A stretch of DNA of 64,000 nucleotides from Cryptomeria japonica. Lineage: Eukaryota > Streptophyta > Pinopsida > Cupressales > Cupressaceae. The position numbers were made by a program, and so were the translations under genes. Shown here in pieces: positions 54,448 through 64,000 of the stretch. The notes under the pieces were generated by a model. That model saw nothing but the letters and a program-made list of their open reading frames with translations. It was not told the origin of the DNA and did not search any database. Numbering within the stretch: the stretch's first letter is position 1; each line of letters opens with the position of its first letter. Location of the stretch: contig NC_081408.1 of the NCBI RefSeq assembly GCF_030272615.1, positions 304,949,950-305,013,949 on the forward strand. The letters run 5' to 3'.

Positions 54448-54459
54448 CCCTCCCACTCT
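54448..54459 (-). promoter_or_regulatory. Gypsy-1 polypurine tract
   Basis: The minus strand reads AGAGTGGGAGGG directly before the 3' LTR start TGTGAGGCC. It overlaps the end of pol: the pol stop codon (TAG) is at 54460-54458. Confidence 0.8.
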
Positions 54460-55390
54460 AGGCATGAACTTCCTCCTGGAGTTCATCAAAAAGATGGGGG
54501 TACTGAGATCTCATATGTGCTGCATCCTCCCATGAAGCTATAACCTCATCATAGCAATCCCACTGGACCCTAACCTAGTCTAGCTCACGACCTCGAAGGA
54601 CAAGCGTCGAGCGTGCCAAAATGTGAATGGGCTCCAAAGCTAGCTGCCCATCTGACTCCACCTGCAAGGCATCCCAATCTAAAATACGAGACTAATCATA
54701 GATATATTTCCTCAAAATTGATACATGAAACACATCATGGATGCACGATAGGCTAGGTGGCAATGCTAAATGATAGGCAACTGGTCCTATCCTCTCAAAG
54801 ATCTCAAATGGTCCTACAAAATGAGGTGCAAGCTTAGAACCCTTTCCATAATGGATTGGACTCTTATGCGGTTGCACTCTCAAGAAGAATCTGTCTCCAA
54901 CCAAGTAGCTATGATCTATCCTCTTCGCATTTGCATACTTCTTCTGTCTATCCTATGCCTGTCTAAGCCGCTGCCTAATCAAATCCACCTGTTGTTCCAT
55001 ATCCTAAACTATCTCAAGACCAATAGAAACTCTGTCCTCTATACGGTCCCAACTCAATAGTGTCCTACAAGGTCTGCCATATAATGCATGATAGGGTGGC
55101 ATCCCCAAAGATGTGTGATGCCCATTGTTATAGGCAAACTCCACTAAGGGAAGGTACTCTTCCCATCTGGTCTAGTGATCCATGACGTACATGTGAAGCA
55201 TATCCTCTGACACCTGATTAACCCTCTCTGTCTGACCATCCATTTCTAGATGATAGGTTGTACTGAAATTGAGCTTGGTACCCATAGCTACCTGTAGTGC
55301 CTTCCAAAAGGAAGAAGTGAAGAGGGAATCCCTGTTAGAAATAATCTTGCATGGAATGTGATGAAATCTGACGATGTCTCACAAGAACAC
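54458..55390 (-). pseudogene. pol: Gypsy-1 integrase C-terminus and chromodomain-like tail
   Basis: Minus-strand reading in the same frame as the rest of pol. The middle of the integrase (55390-54905) is interrupted by stops. From 54904 comes [20 protein letters not shown], then [20 protein letters not shown] and [20 protein letters not shown], the classic end of the chromovirus integrase. After a stop the reading gives ILARSTLVLRGRELD and WEDAAHMRSQYPHLF, a chromodomain-like tail that in relatives steers insertion to heterochromatin. It ends at 54458, directly at the polypurine tract. Confidence 0.8.
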
Positions 55391-55900
55391 CTATGCTACT
55401 GCTGGTGCTATGAAGGTAGTCTGAACTGGTGAGAAGTGGGCCACTTTGGTCAACTTGTCAACCATCACCAAGATGGCATCATGGCGATGAGATGACATAG
55501 GGAGACCAATGATGAAATCCATGGATATAGTATCCCACTTCCACTCTGGTATAGCATGAGATTGGAACAACCCACCTGGATGGTGGTGCTCCACCTTGAC
55601 TCTCTGACACTCGAGACATTAGGCTACGAACTCAGCAATAAGCTGCCGCATTCCTTGCCAATGATATAGCTGTCTCAAGTCAGCATGCATCTTCTTAACT
55701 TTGGGATGTGCTGCATAAGGAGCTCTATGAGCCTCCATGATAATGAACTCTCGCAATCCCCTAGAAGAAGGTACATAGATGCGCCCTCTATGGCATAATA
55801 GTCCATCGGACTCTAAGGAATAATTCACACATTTCCCTTCAAAAAATTTCTGAGATCGTATAACCTGGCAAACCTCTAAATACCATCCATCCTCTGGCAA
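55391..55900 (-). pseudogene. pol: Gypsy-1 integrase zinc-binding domain and core start
   Basis: At 55619-55900 the minus strand encodes LCHRGRIYVPSSRGLREFII, then MEAHRAPYAAHPKVKKMHAD and, past a stop, C-x-x-C: the HHCC zinc-binding domain. It continues in the same frame with [20 protein letters not shown] (first catalytic Asp) and [20 protein letters not shown]. The later catalytic Asp and Glu lie in the damaged part below 55390. Confidence 0.83.
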
Positions 55901-57424
55901 CTGCTACATTATCCGATCTCTCAAGTCCATGCCCATAGATATGGTGTATACCTTGTGATGTCTCCTACTCAAAGCATCTGCAACTATGTTTTCTTTCCCT
56001 TTGATGTAGTGAATGTCAAAATCATACTCGCACAAGAATTCCATCCATCTTCTCTGACGTGCATTAAGGTTCAGCTGAGTGAATATGTACTAAAGGCTCT
56101 AATGGTCCGAATAAAGCTCAAAATGATGACCCAAAAGGAAATGTCTCCACCTCACAAGTGCATGCACTACTCCTACAAGCTCAAGGTCATGAATAGGGTA
56201 ATTAAGCTCATGAGTCTTAAGTTTCCTAGACTCAAAATCTATAGCCCTACCATCCTGCATAAGGACTTCTCCTAAACCCTCTAGGGAAGCATCTATGCAA
56301 ACCATGAAGTTAGCTGAGGGATCTGGCACCACAAGAATAGGTGTGGCAGTTAGTGCCTTCTTAAGTTCCTAAAAGGCCTTCTCGCACTTCTTTGTCCACT
56401 CAAATTTCTTCCCTTTACACTGAAGAGACATAATAGGATATGTGACTCTAGAGAATCCCTCAACAAAACGTCGATAATAACCTACTAAGCCCACAAAGCT
56501 TCTAACCTCTGTCACACCGGTTGGTGTTGGCCAATCCATATTAGCTCTGATCTTTGATGGGTCAACTGAGATCCCATCACCGGATATAATGTGCCCAAGG
56601 TACTTGACCTCTGTTCTAAAGAATGCACACTTCGACAAACTGCCATACAACTGATTATCCCTCAAACACTGCAAAACCTATCTCAGGTGCTCCTCATGCT
56701 CTATCTCATTTCGTGAATATATCAATATGTCGTCAAGGAACACTATCACAAAATGGTCAAGGAATGTGTGGAATACTCCATTCATGAGACTCATGAAAAT
56801 AGCTAGGGCATTCATAAAACCAAATGGAGCCATGGTTAACTCATAGTGGCCATATCTAGTGCGAAATGCGGTCTTGTGGATATCACTATCCACTATCCTC
56901 AACTGATGGTACCCTAACTTCATATCAATTTTGGAAAATACTTTGGCACCCTGAAGTTGGTCGAATAAATCATCGATCCTGGGCAAAGAATATTGGTTCT
57001 TGATGGTTACTTTGTTCAACTGACGGTAATCCATGGATAATCAAAGAGATTTGTCCATCTTCTTCATGAAGATGACTGGTGCACCCCAAGGGGATACACT
57101 AGGATGAATGTGGCCCTTCTCTAGGAGTTCCTCAAGATGCATCTTGAGCTTATTAATCTCATTTGTGGTCATCCTATACAGTGCTCTCAAAACTGGCTTG
57201 GCTCCTGGTACAAGGTCTATATGAAAATTAATCTCTCTACGGGGTGACATACCGAGTAACTCTAAAGGAAACATGTCTGAATATCCCTTAAGGATAGGAT
57301 GATCATCAATAGATGGTTCCTTTTCATCCTCTTCCTCTCTATCACTGATGGTGATGGTGAATAACTGGCATCCCTTTCGCATGCTCCACTTAAGCTGCAT
57401 TGCAGAAATCATACGAAGAGACAC
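55901..57424 (-). pseudogene. pol: Gypsy-1 reverse transcriptase and RNase H
   Basis: A single reading frame on the minus strand, with stops at about 57041, 56678, 56369 and 56099 but no shift. RT blocks are [88 protein letters not shown] and [14 protein letters not shown] (FLDD, the usual gypsy box being YLDD or FLDD). The connection domain has [18 protein letters not shown] and [16 protein letters not shown]. RNase H has FMVCIDASLEGLGEVLMQDG (catalytic Asp) and HDLELVGVVHALVRWRHFL. Confidence 0.88.
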
Positions 57425-57800
57425 GGGTCTCTAAATTCCAGTGATTACTATGGGTGAACCATGATCGTCCTCACACTTGATCTTTTTTAGGTGACAATCC
57501 ATTTTCAGGTGACAATCCATCTTGGCTGTGTGGGCGTAAAGCCAATCCATGCCAATTACAATGCCATATGATCCGAGTGGTGTAACTCTAAGGTCTACTA
57601 AGGTGGTGGTATTGCCAATATGAAGCTGACATCCCCTAACCTCTGATTCCACTGACACTCTAGCCCCTGAAGCTAACTCCACTTCCCAACTAACCTCTTG
57701 TCTAATTGCCACTATCCCGCAATGCTCCACAACCAATGGAGATATAAAGGAGTCAGTAGCTCCTCAATAAAATAATATAGATACGCTGCTACCTCTGATC
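57425..57800 (-). pseudogene. pol: Gypsy-1 protease
   Basis: The minus strand at 57736-57431 has VEHCGIVAIRQEVSWEVELA, SEVRGCQLHIGNTTTLVDLR and LGSYGIVIGMDWLYAHTAKM, the second half of a retropepsin-like protease. The catalytic D-S/T-G would lie just upstream, near 57760-57790, in damaged sequence. An 18 bp tandem duplication repeats MDCHLK. The frame is shared with RT, as in a single gag-pol polyprotein. Confidence 0.78.
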
Positions 57801-59238
57801 ATACCTGCAGCCTCAATAACCATGGCCAGATGCTCTGCCTAGCGGTTGTCAACCGCTACGAAGACCCTATGGGACTTGCCCATATCCCCAACTATTGGCT
57901 CTGATGCTGCCATCCTCTCACTGCCTGCCATCTGACCCTAAGGACACTCTCTCACCATGTGCCCCATGGCTCCACATGTGAAGCAAGTGCCATGTGCCTG
58001 AAACTGTATGCCCTAAGGCCTAGAGAAAGACTGTCCCCCTATCTTGCTAGAACCATTGTACCCACCCCTGGAGGACTGTTGAGTCCTAGTCGGAGGTGTG
58101 TAAGGAACCTGGGAATGTTGATCTCACCTCTGCCCCTAAGATTGCCACTACTTGGGATTTACGCCCTGCTAACTCTACGGAGGCCTCTGTCTCTGGTTCT
58201 GTTGTGACTGTTGTGGAGGAGGGGGTTTGGAGAACCCTAATGTGTGTCTGCTATTACCCTTCCAATGGGGTTTCTGAAATCCGTATGTCTGGGGAATAGG
58301 GTTTCAGTTCTAGAACTAATCCCTCGTGTCTTGTGGCCTAACCTGAATCTCCTCTGCTATCAAGGCCTTCTCCACGACAACCCGAAGGCTCCTTGGAGTG
58401 GCCATCCTCACCGGTCCTGCTATGCCGACATTTAGCCCTCTGATAAATTGGTTGACAAGAAGCTTCTCATCTTTCAGGTAGTCCACGTATGGTAAGAGCT
58501 CGAAGAACTTGCTCTCGTACTGGGTCAATAAGAGACCCTTATGTAGGAGGTCATGGAACACATCCACCCTATGCTATTTGTAATGCTCTGATAAGTACCT
58601 CTCCCTAAACCTCTCTGTGAAAATTTCCCAAGGGCATCTGCAACCAAGCCACACTTGTATTCCTCCTCTCTCCACCATGTGGAGGTCGTTCCTCTCAATA
58701 GGTGGACCGCTACACGTGCCTTTAGATTGCTCTCATAGGAGCGCAATACAAAGCACCTATCTAGGCTCAAAAGTCAAGCCTTAGCTTCTACCCCGTCGGT
58801 AGATCCCCCAAAAGATAGTGGCTAGAGGCGCATAACCTCTCTGATTAGATCCCCTGGATCCCGATGTGATCTCTCATAATACACTGGTGTTGCCACTAGA
58901 GGTGGTTCTGGTAGGTGAACAGACTCGGGCTCATGCCCAGCCTGACTCTCTACGAGATTAGGAGGTGGACTCCTACTCCGTTCCCTATCTGTCGATCTAT
59001 GGCTCCCTGAGTTCTGGTTTTCAACATGATGATCCACTGTTGGAAGCCTATCCTAAACTATCCCAATCAAGTTCTATAGAGCTAACAAGATGTCTCAGTT
59101 CTGGTCAACCGACCGCTCGAGAGGAGTCTCTGGGTTCTCTTCCGGAACCGATTCCTCCCTATCGACCTCTTCACGTACCATGCATACACGCCTAGGGCCT
59201 CTACCATGTTTGTGAGCTTGTCGCGTAGTTGGAGGCAT
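57801..59238 (-). pseudogene. gag: Gypsy-1 gag
   Basis: The start is chosen at ATG 59238 (MPPTTRQAHKHGRGPRR), about 160 bp from the PBS. The frame continues through RSRSPPPNLVESQAGHEPES, then HLLRGTTSTWWREEEYKCG near 58690, the conserved gag core. A one-base shift near 58570 moves it to the pol frame: FHDLLHKGLLLTQYESKFFE, VNQFIRGLNVGI. A single CCHC knuckle is at about 57960-57995 (CFTCGAMGHMVREC). Allowing for the shift, gag-pol would be near 1,590 codons, normal for this lineage. Confidence 0.82.
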
Positions 59239-59247
59239 CCTTATGAG

Positions 59248-59281
59248 AAAATAAAATAAAATAAAATAAAATAAATAAATA
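59248..59281. repeat. AAAAT/AAAT microsatellite in the Gypsy-1 leader
   Basis: (AAAAT)n then (AAAT)n on the plus strand, just outside the gag start and in the 5' leader of the element. Confidence 0.9.
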
Positions 59282-59384
59282 ATTTTTCAGAAAAAAATTT
59301 AATTAATTAAAAATAAATATAATTTAATTAATTAAATAATTAAACTGAAACATAATGGAGAAAGGTTCCTAGTGTTGGAAACCT

Positions 59385-59400
59385 TGCTCTGATACCAAAA
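59385..59400 (-). promoter_or_regulatory. Gypsy-1 primer-binding site
   Basis: The minus strand after the 5' LTR reads TTTTGGTATCAGAGCA, the initiator Met-tRNA type. The right LTR begins at the next plus-strand base (TGTCATGCCC). Confidence 0.85.
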
Positions 59401-60267
59401 TGTCATGCCCAAACTTTTGGGCACAAATGGAATAATTTTTTTTTTAAAACTTAACCTAATAAAACTAAATTTGCTAAATAACGCATTAACAAGTCTTGTC
59501 TTAACTAAGTTTGATTTCTTTTCAACTAAGAATAATCTAAACCTTAGATCAAGTAAGCGAGATAATTAAATGCGGAATCTTAATTTTCCAAAAGAATTAT
59601 TATTATCTCATCAAATAATAAATAATATTTTCGTTTAAACAAAAATCTCTAAATTAGTTTGCAGGAGATCTTCTTAATCTCAAATAATTCTTTATTTGCC
59701 TAGGAACTAAATTAATTAATCGTAGCACTTAGGTTATTAAAACCTATTTTTTTTTAACAATAATGATAATGCATTTAAAATTCGACTAGAAGCTAAAAGG
59801 ATCTTTAATAAAATTTTCTCTAAAAACTCTAGTTAATATTGACCAAATACAATAAATTCCTAAGGTTAAAATACTTTCGAGGCACCTATTAATATATATT
59901 TACATACCCAAAAGCTTTTATATAGCATATATGTAATATACATCTATATACTTTTTTGAAAATGCCTTATCTAAGTTCACTATAATATATATTATTGTCT
60001 AAATACAATTAAATATATGTATATTACTAACTATATGAATCCTTTAAATTTAAGAGCTTAAATAAAATAAACTATTAGTATTCCAAAAATATATGAGATA
60101 CCCTATTTAAATTTTGAATAGGTTTCCCCCTTTTTATTTACTCGATCTTTTTTTTTATTATTATATATGAATGAAACCCTAAATTCTTATAAAACATAAC
60201 CCACACATATATTTTTTTAAACACCCATGTTGTGTTTGCCCTAATTTGGGTTAGGGCATGTGTGTGT

Positions 60268-60565
60268 GTTTTCTGTGCAGGTTGGAGGAGGAAGTGGCGA
60301 CCATGGCTATTGGCGGCGGCCAAGGGGGGGAGGAGCAGAGACTAACTTCTCGTAGCAGTCGGGGGTTTATGGCCCACAATGGCGGCCTTGGCCGCCGCTG
60401 TGGGTCATGGCCCGCAGCTCGGCTATCGCCGCTACTGCGAGGCGCCGCCCACCGGGGAAGGGCAAAGCCTCCCTGTCTGTGGGTTGCGGCCCACAAGAGT
60501 GGTTGCAGCCGCTGCTGGGGGTCGCCACCCACAGTTAGGGTCGGCCACCTGGCAGGTATGAAGCC
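60268..60565. repeat. GC-rich island in Gypsy-1 5' LTR
   Basis: Counterpart of 50815-51180, about 70 bp shorter: the GGGGCTCCCCGTAGGGATGG part is missing. The imperfect hairpin around GGCGGCCTTGGCCGCC is kept and is closer to perfect here. Open frames on both strands overlap it but differ between the two LTR copies. Confidence 0.7.
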
Positions 60566-60675
60566 GAGAGCTTCTAAACATCTATATTTAAAAAAAAAAA
60601 ATCTTTTACAATGTTTCTTCTTTTTTTTTTATATTTTCTTTTTTTTTGTTTTATTTAATATACAAAATACATAAA

Positions 60676-60678
60676 TAC

Positions 60679-60751
<73 letters not shown>
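60676..60751. repeat. (TA)n microsatellite
   Basis: About 75 bp of nearly pure TA repeats. In the left LTR this place holds (CA)n plus ATATATACATAT. Confidence 0.95.
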
Positions 60752-60752
<1 letters not shown>

Positions 60753-62711
60753 CTTTTTTGTGGTTAAAATTTAATCAAAAGAAATAAGTTTCATAGGCTG
60801 AGGATAATTTTAAATAGAATATGTAGTCTTTCATATATATATATATATACATACACACTTGAGCAATCTAATTTTTTTTTTAAAAAGAAATCTCTTTATA
60901 ACATGTAGAAATTAATAATTTTATCTACAACATGATATTAGATGAAATTTTGTAATATGTTAATAAGTGTGCTTTAAATTTTGTCTCTATTTTTTTTTAA
61001 TACAAATCATAACTAATTATTCCCCTAGCACATTAAACCTAGCATAGTGGGAAATACTACATTTTTCATTGTTTAAAGCATTCTGTATATGTTTGCTTTT
61101 TTTAAATAACACTAACAACAAGCTCTAATGCATTTCTTTCTTTAAATAAGTCTAGATGCTAACTTTAGAAAGAGACTATTACTATTAGATTTTTTTTCTG
61201 CAATAAATGAAGGAGCAAATGACAGAATTAATTTAACTACAGCAGCATTAATAAAACTAAAATATCATGTAAAACTATTTTACTAAGATGAATACCACAT
61301 TAATATCCACACTAAACTCTAATTTGCACATGGAATTAAATACATAAGATTTAGAGATCTTTTCTAGTTTAATAACTTACATACTATTCTAGTTTACTAT
61401 TTTAATTAGCTACCCTATTTTTATTTTGCATAGTAGATAGAATGTATTTTTATTCTCAAATAATAAGAATGCAACAAATATATTATTTCACAACTATAGG
61501 TACTTAATCCATAAATAACATTTCATTTTTTTGCAATAGCATTCTAATAGGAAAATACATTTCTTTTGAGAGCATTTAGAATACAAAGTAGTCAACATTA
61601 CAAAAGGGTGTGATACCCAACTAGTCTCTCATTTCGATTGAATGAGGACTTGAAATAAAAATGAATACATTTCTTCTTCTTTTTTTTTTTAAATAAAAAT
61701 AACACATAGCTTTCTTTTTTACATTGCTGCAACTCAAATACAATATTCCCTTCCCTAAACTTTTCAGCAAATCAAATAAAAATCAGCAACTCCTAGCTTT
61801 CCCTTTTTTTTCTCCTTTTCTTTCTAAGCAACCTGCAAATAAATCATAAGGCTTTGACCATGGAGTGCTCACCTCCCAACCTAGGCTTACTAGAAGCCAC
61901 CCCTGAACTTGGAGAACCAAACACTAGACAGGTTACACACATGCAAACACAACAAGTAAGGGGTAAACACACAACAAACACTTTCCCAACCAAGGCTACA
62001 CTTCACCACAAAATGTGATGATTTTCACAAGGGTGGAAGTGGACCAAATACCTTGAGGAGACTGCAATAATGAAACAATATAAGCCACCTCATGGCAACC
62101 AAAATGCAACATAAGTCCATAATCCCATATCCTTATGCCCCCCAAGACATACAAGCCATACTTCTCTCCTTAGGACCCCCAAATGCATAAACAAGGCTAT
62201 GCAGCAAAGGTCACAAAACAACCCTTGAGATCACTCTCATAATGAAAGCCTCTCACTCAAGGCTATCAAACTTCTTCCACCCCAAGACCATCCTACTCTC
62301 CCAAGAGTAGAAGGCCTTGGATACTCCCAATACAAGGAAATGCATAAAAGAAATGAAGGGAAATATCACATATTCTTTCACAAAGGAAAAATACAAGTAA
62401 ACAACTCTTACATACAAGCATTTCTTCAAACATACATAAGCAACATAAACAAAAGAGAGTAAGAACCAACCTTGAATCTACCCAAAGGTTTTGCTAGATC
62501 TAGTTGGGGATGAGCAGCCCAAATCCACACAATCTTTTCTCCAACCCTTAGCCAAAAATTCTATCCTACAACTATCCTTCTCAAAATTGCATAATCTCCA
62601 ACAATAGAGAGTGGGTGATTAACTCACTAAGTCCCTAATCCTTGCCTAAGAAGGCCTCTCTCACTTTTCCCAACCCCTTGGATAGAGTGAGAGTTCCCAT
62701 TGGTTCGTCTT

Positions 62712-63227
62712 TGTTAGAATATTTAATCTTTACTTAGCTTAGGTTTATTTGTATTTAGTTTAGGATATTCCTTTGGAATTCCTACATGTAATTTGTCCTC
62801 TAGTACATGTGTGAGGACAAGTCATTTCTTTTATTTTCCTTTATTAAGGAATATTAGATTTCCTCCATAAGAGGATGTGGACACATGGCACACACATTTT
62901 ATGAATGGTGGCATTCATAGATTTGGGAGTTACTTTGTAACTCCTCTCCTCATCTCTATTTAAGAGATGTCTCCTCTCTCATTTCTTCTTAATGACAATA
63001 TTGTAAAGAGCTTCTTGCTCTCTCTCTCTCTCTCATTTTAGGCATTGCCTCATTCATAATATCACAAGGGGTTTTTCTTTGCTTTTCCCCTTTCAAAAGT
63101 TCTTGTGCCTCCTTCTTCACATTTGGGTGATGCTCCAAGGTTTTTGCTTTTCTCTTGGTAACATTTACTTCATCAATAAACTTTCTTGGATTTTATTTTT
63201 CTTTCCTTGCTCTTGTATTTCCTTTCA
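62712..63227 (+). mobile_element. Solo-3: 516 bp solo LTR with GTCTT target duplications
   Basis: It starts TGTTAGAATATT and ends TTCCTTTCA, with GTCTT at 62707-62711 and 63228-63232. The left LTR shows the empty site with a single GTCTT at 53331-53335, which proves an insertion later than Gypsy-1. Internal signals in plus sense are a TATA-like TATTTAAG (62957-62964), a CT repeat (about 63018-63034) and an AATAAA signal (63175-63180). No coding sequence is present; the frame at 63155-63343 crosses the boundary and is spurious. Size and ends suggest a small copia LTR. Confidence 0.88.
62957..62964 (+). promoter_or_regulatory. Candidate TATA box of Solo-3
   Basis: TATTTAAG in the context CATCTCTATTTAAGAGATGTC, which is also a small inverted repeat (CATCTCT…AGAGATG). 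It lies upstream of the CT-rich stretch expected in the leader. Confidence 0.4.
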
Positions 63228-64000
63228 GTCTTCCCAACCTCTTACAGGTTACTAAAACTGGAATGCGAAAAGGTAATAGAAAGTGGGGAAGAGAGACTGA
63301 CACAAGAAAGGAAAGGTTGTCTATCCTAGGAGGAACCTTATAAGTTGAATTTTTGGCTCACCTTAGAAAAACCACTTTTTGAGGTGACTAAACAATCACA
63401 TGGGAGTAGTCACATGCCTAAAATTACCCCTAACCCATAGGTATACCATATGGACCTTAGGAGAAACACTTAAACTACCCATAGGAGTCCATTTGACCCC
63501 TCAGAAACCCATCTGAAGTTAACCTTCGGGTCAAACCTGAGTTGACCACTCCTGAGACTCTCTACCCAAGGAAAATTTGGGAACACACTCAAATGTTTGG
63601 AATGGGCTTTGGTAGAAACAAACTCCCTCCAAGAGACAAGTCAAAATCAGTGACACTAATCAGCACATGTGTCAAGTGACACAATAAAATACATTACAAA
63701 ATTACACATGGAATTTGTCTCTTGTTGGATTTACACAAATTAATAAATTCAATTCAACACACATGCAACATTTACTTTCACAAATAAAATACGATACATA
63801 TGGGGTGTTGTCTCTCCAAATAGACAACCCCTGGTTTTACGAACGTACATAGGTCACATGGATAATTTTCCTACGCATCTCAAATTACACATTAGTAATT
63901 CCAAATCACCTCATATAATATTAAACATATGAATAAGAATACACATCAAACACTCTACATACAATTGACATTAACAAATCAATATCTCATATATCCCAAT

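Larger units (their letters stand above)
49839..64000 (-). mobile_element. Gypsy-1: Tekay/Del-like chromovirus with 4.6 kb LTRs (right end outside window)
   Basis: LTRs are 49839-54447 and 59401 to beyond 64000. The internal region (54448-59400) has a Met-type PBS, gag, protease, RT, RNase H, integrase and a chromodomain-like C-terminus in gypsy order on the minus strand. The roughly 4.6 kb LTRs and the ending [17 protein letters not shown] fit the Tekay/Del lineage. At 64000 the right LTR has reached the equivalent of left-LTR position about 54140, so about 300 bp of the element are missing. Several in-frame stops and one gag frameshift inactivate it. Confidence 0.9.
59401..64000 (-). mobile_element. 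Gypsy-1 5' LTR (cut by window end)
   Basis: It matches 49839 to about 54140 along its length. It lacks about 110 bp present in the left LTR near 50330-50440 and has a longer (TA)n run (60676-60751). Solo-3 is inserted at 62712-63227. The same GC-rich island occurs at 60268-60565. Confidence 0.9.

Overview
The window is plant nuclear DNA made almost entirely of nested, decaying retrotransposons. I see no host protein-coding gene, no rRNA or tRNA gene and no CRISPR array. The primer-binding sites (initiator-Met type and a Ty3-type site), the copia and Tekay-like gypsy domains, LINEs with RNase H, very long LTRs and AT-rich spacers point to a seed plant with a large, repeat-rich genome. A gymnosperm is likely, but that is inference. 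Labels used below: TE-A to TE-D, Copia-1/2, Gypsy-1, LINE-1/2, Solo-1/2/3. Layout: TE-A (1-2897, +) is an LTR element with no gag or pol; it keeps the C-terminal half of an unknown ORF ('ORF-X'). TE-B (about 3013-3783) is a lone LTR. LINE-1 (-) runs 12850 to 11951 and resumes 5402 to about 3790. It is split by TE-C (5408-11945, -), a 6.5 kb gag-only element with a perfect GGCCT target duplication. Solo-1 (13047-17275) is a 4.2 kb solo gypsy LTR with TCAAT duplications. A tRNA-type SINE (17493-17828) carries a 19 bp duplication. Solo-2 (20063-21256) has ATTGT duplications. A gypsy LTR fragment (22059-22964) hosts LINE-2 (-), which was later split twice. Copia-1 (23500-39564, -) inserted into the LINE 3' part and itself carries Copia-2 (24725-32445, +) in one LTR. 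TE-D (42049-48838, -) inserted into the LINE coding part. After an unexplained 620 bp stretch, Gypsy-1 (49839 to beyond the window end, -) has LTRs of about 4.6 kb and a decayed but nearly single-frame gag-pol. Its right LTR contains the 516 bp Solo-3. How the parts relate: Copia-1, Copia-2 and Gypsy-1 each encode a full but broken set of gag, protease, integrase, reverse transcriptase and RNase H. TE-A, TE-C and TE-D lack pol and could only have moved by borrowing enzymes. TE-A and TE-D share LTR motifs and PBS type with the copia elements. TE-D is the most unusual item: a coiled-coil/zinc-knuckle gag C-terminus followed by an ORF-X of roughly 1,060 codons that I cannot match to any retroelement enzyme. 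TE-A carries a related ORF-X fragment, so ORF-X belongs to a family and is not a one-off capture. Joining the flanks across TE-C and TE-D restores an uninterrupted LINE reading frame at each joint, which supports the nesting order.
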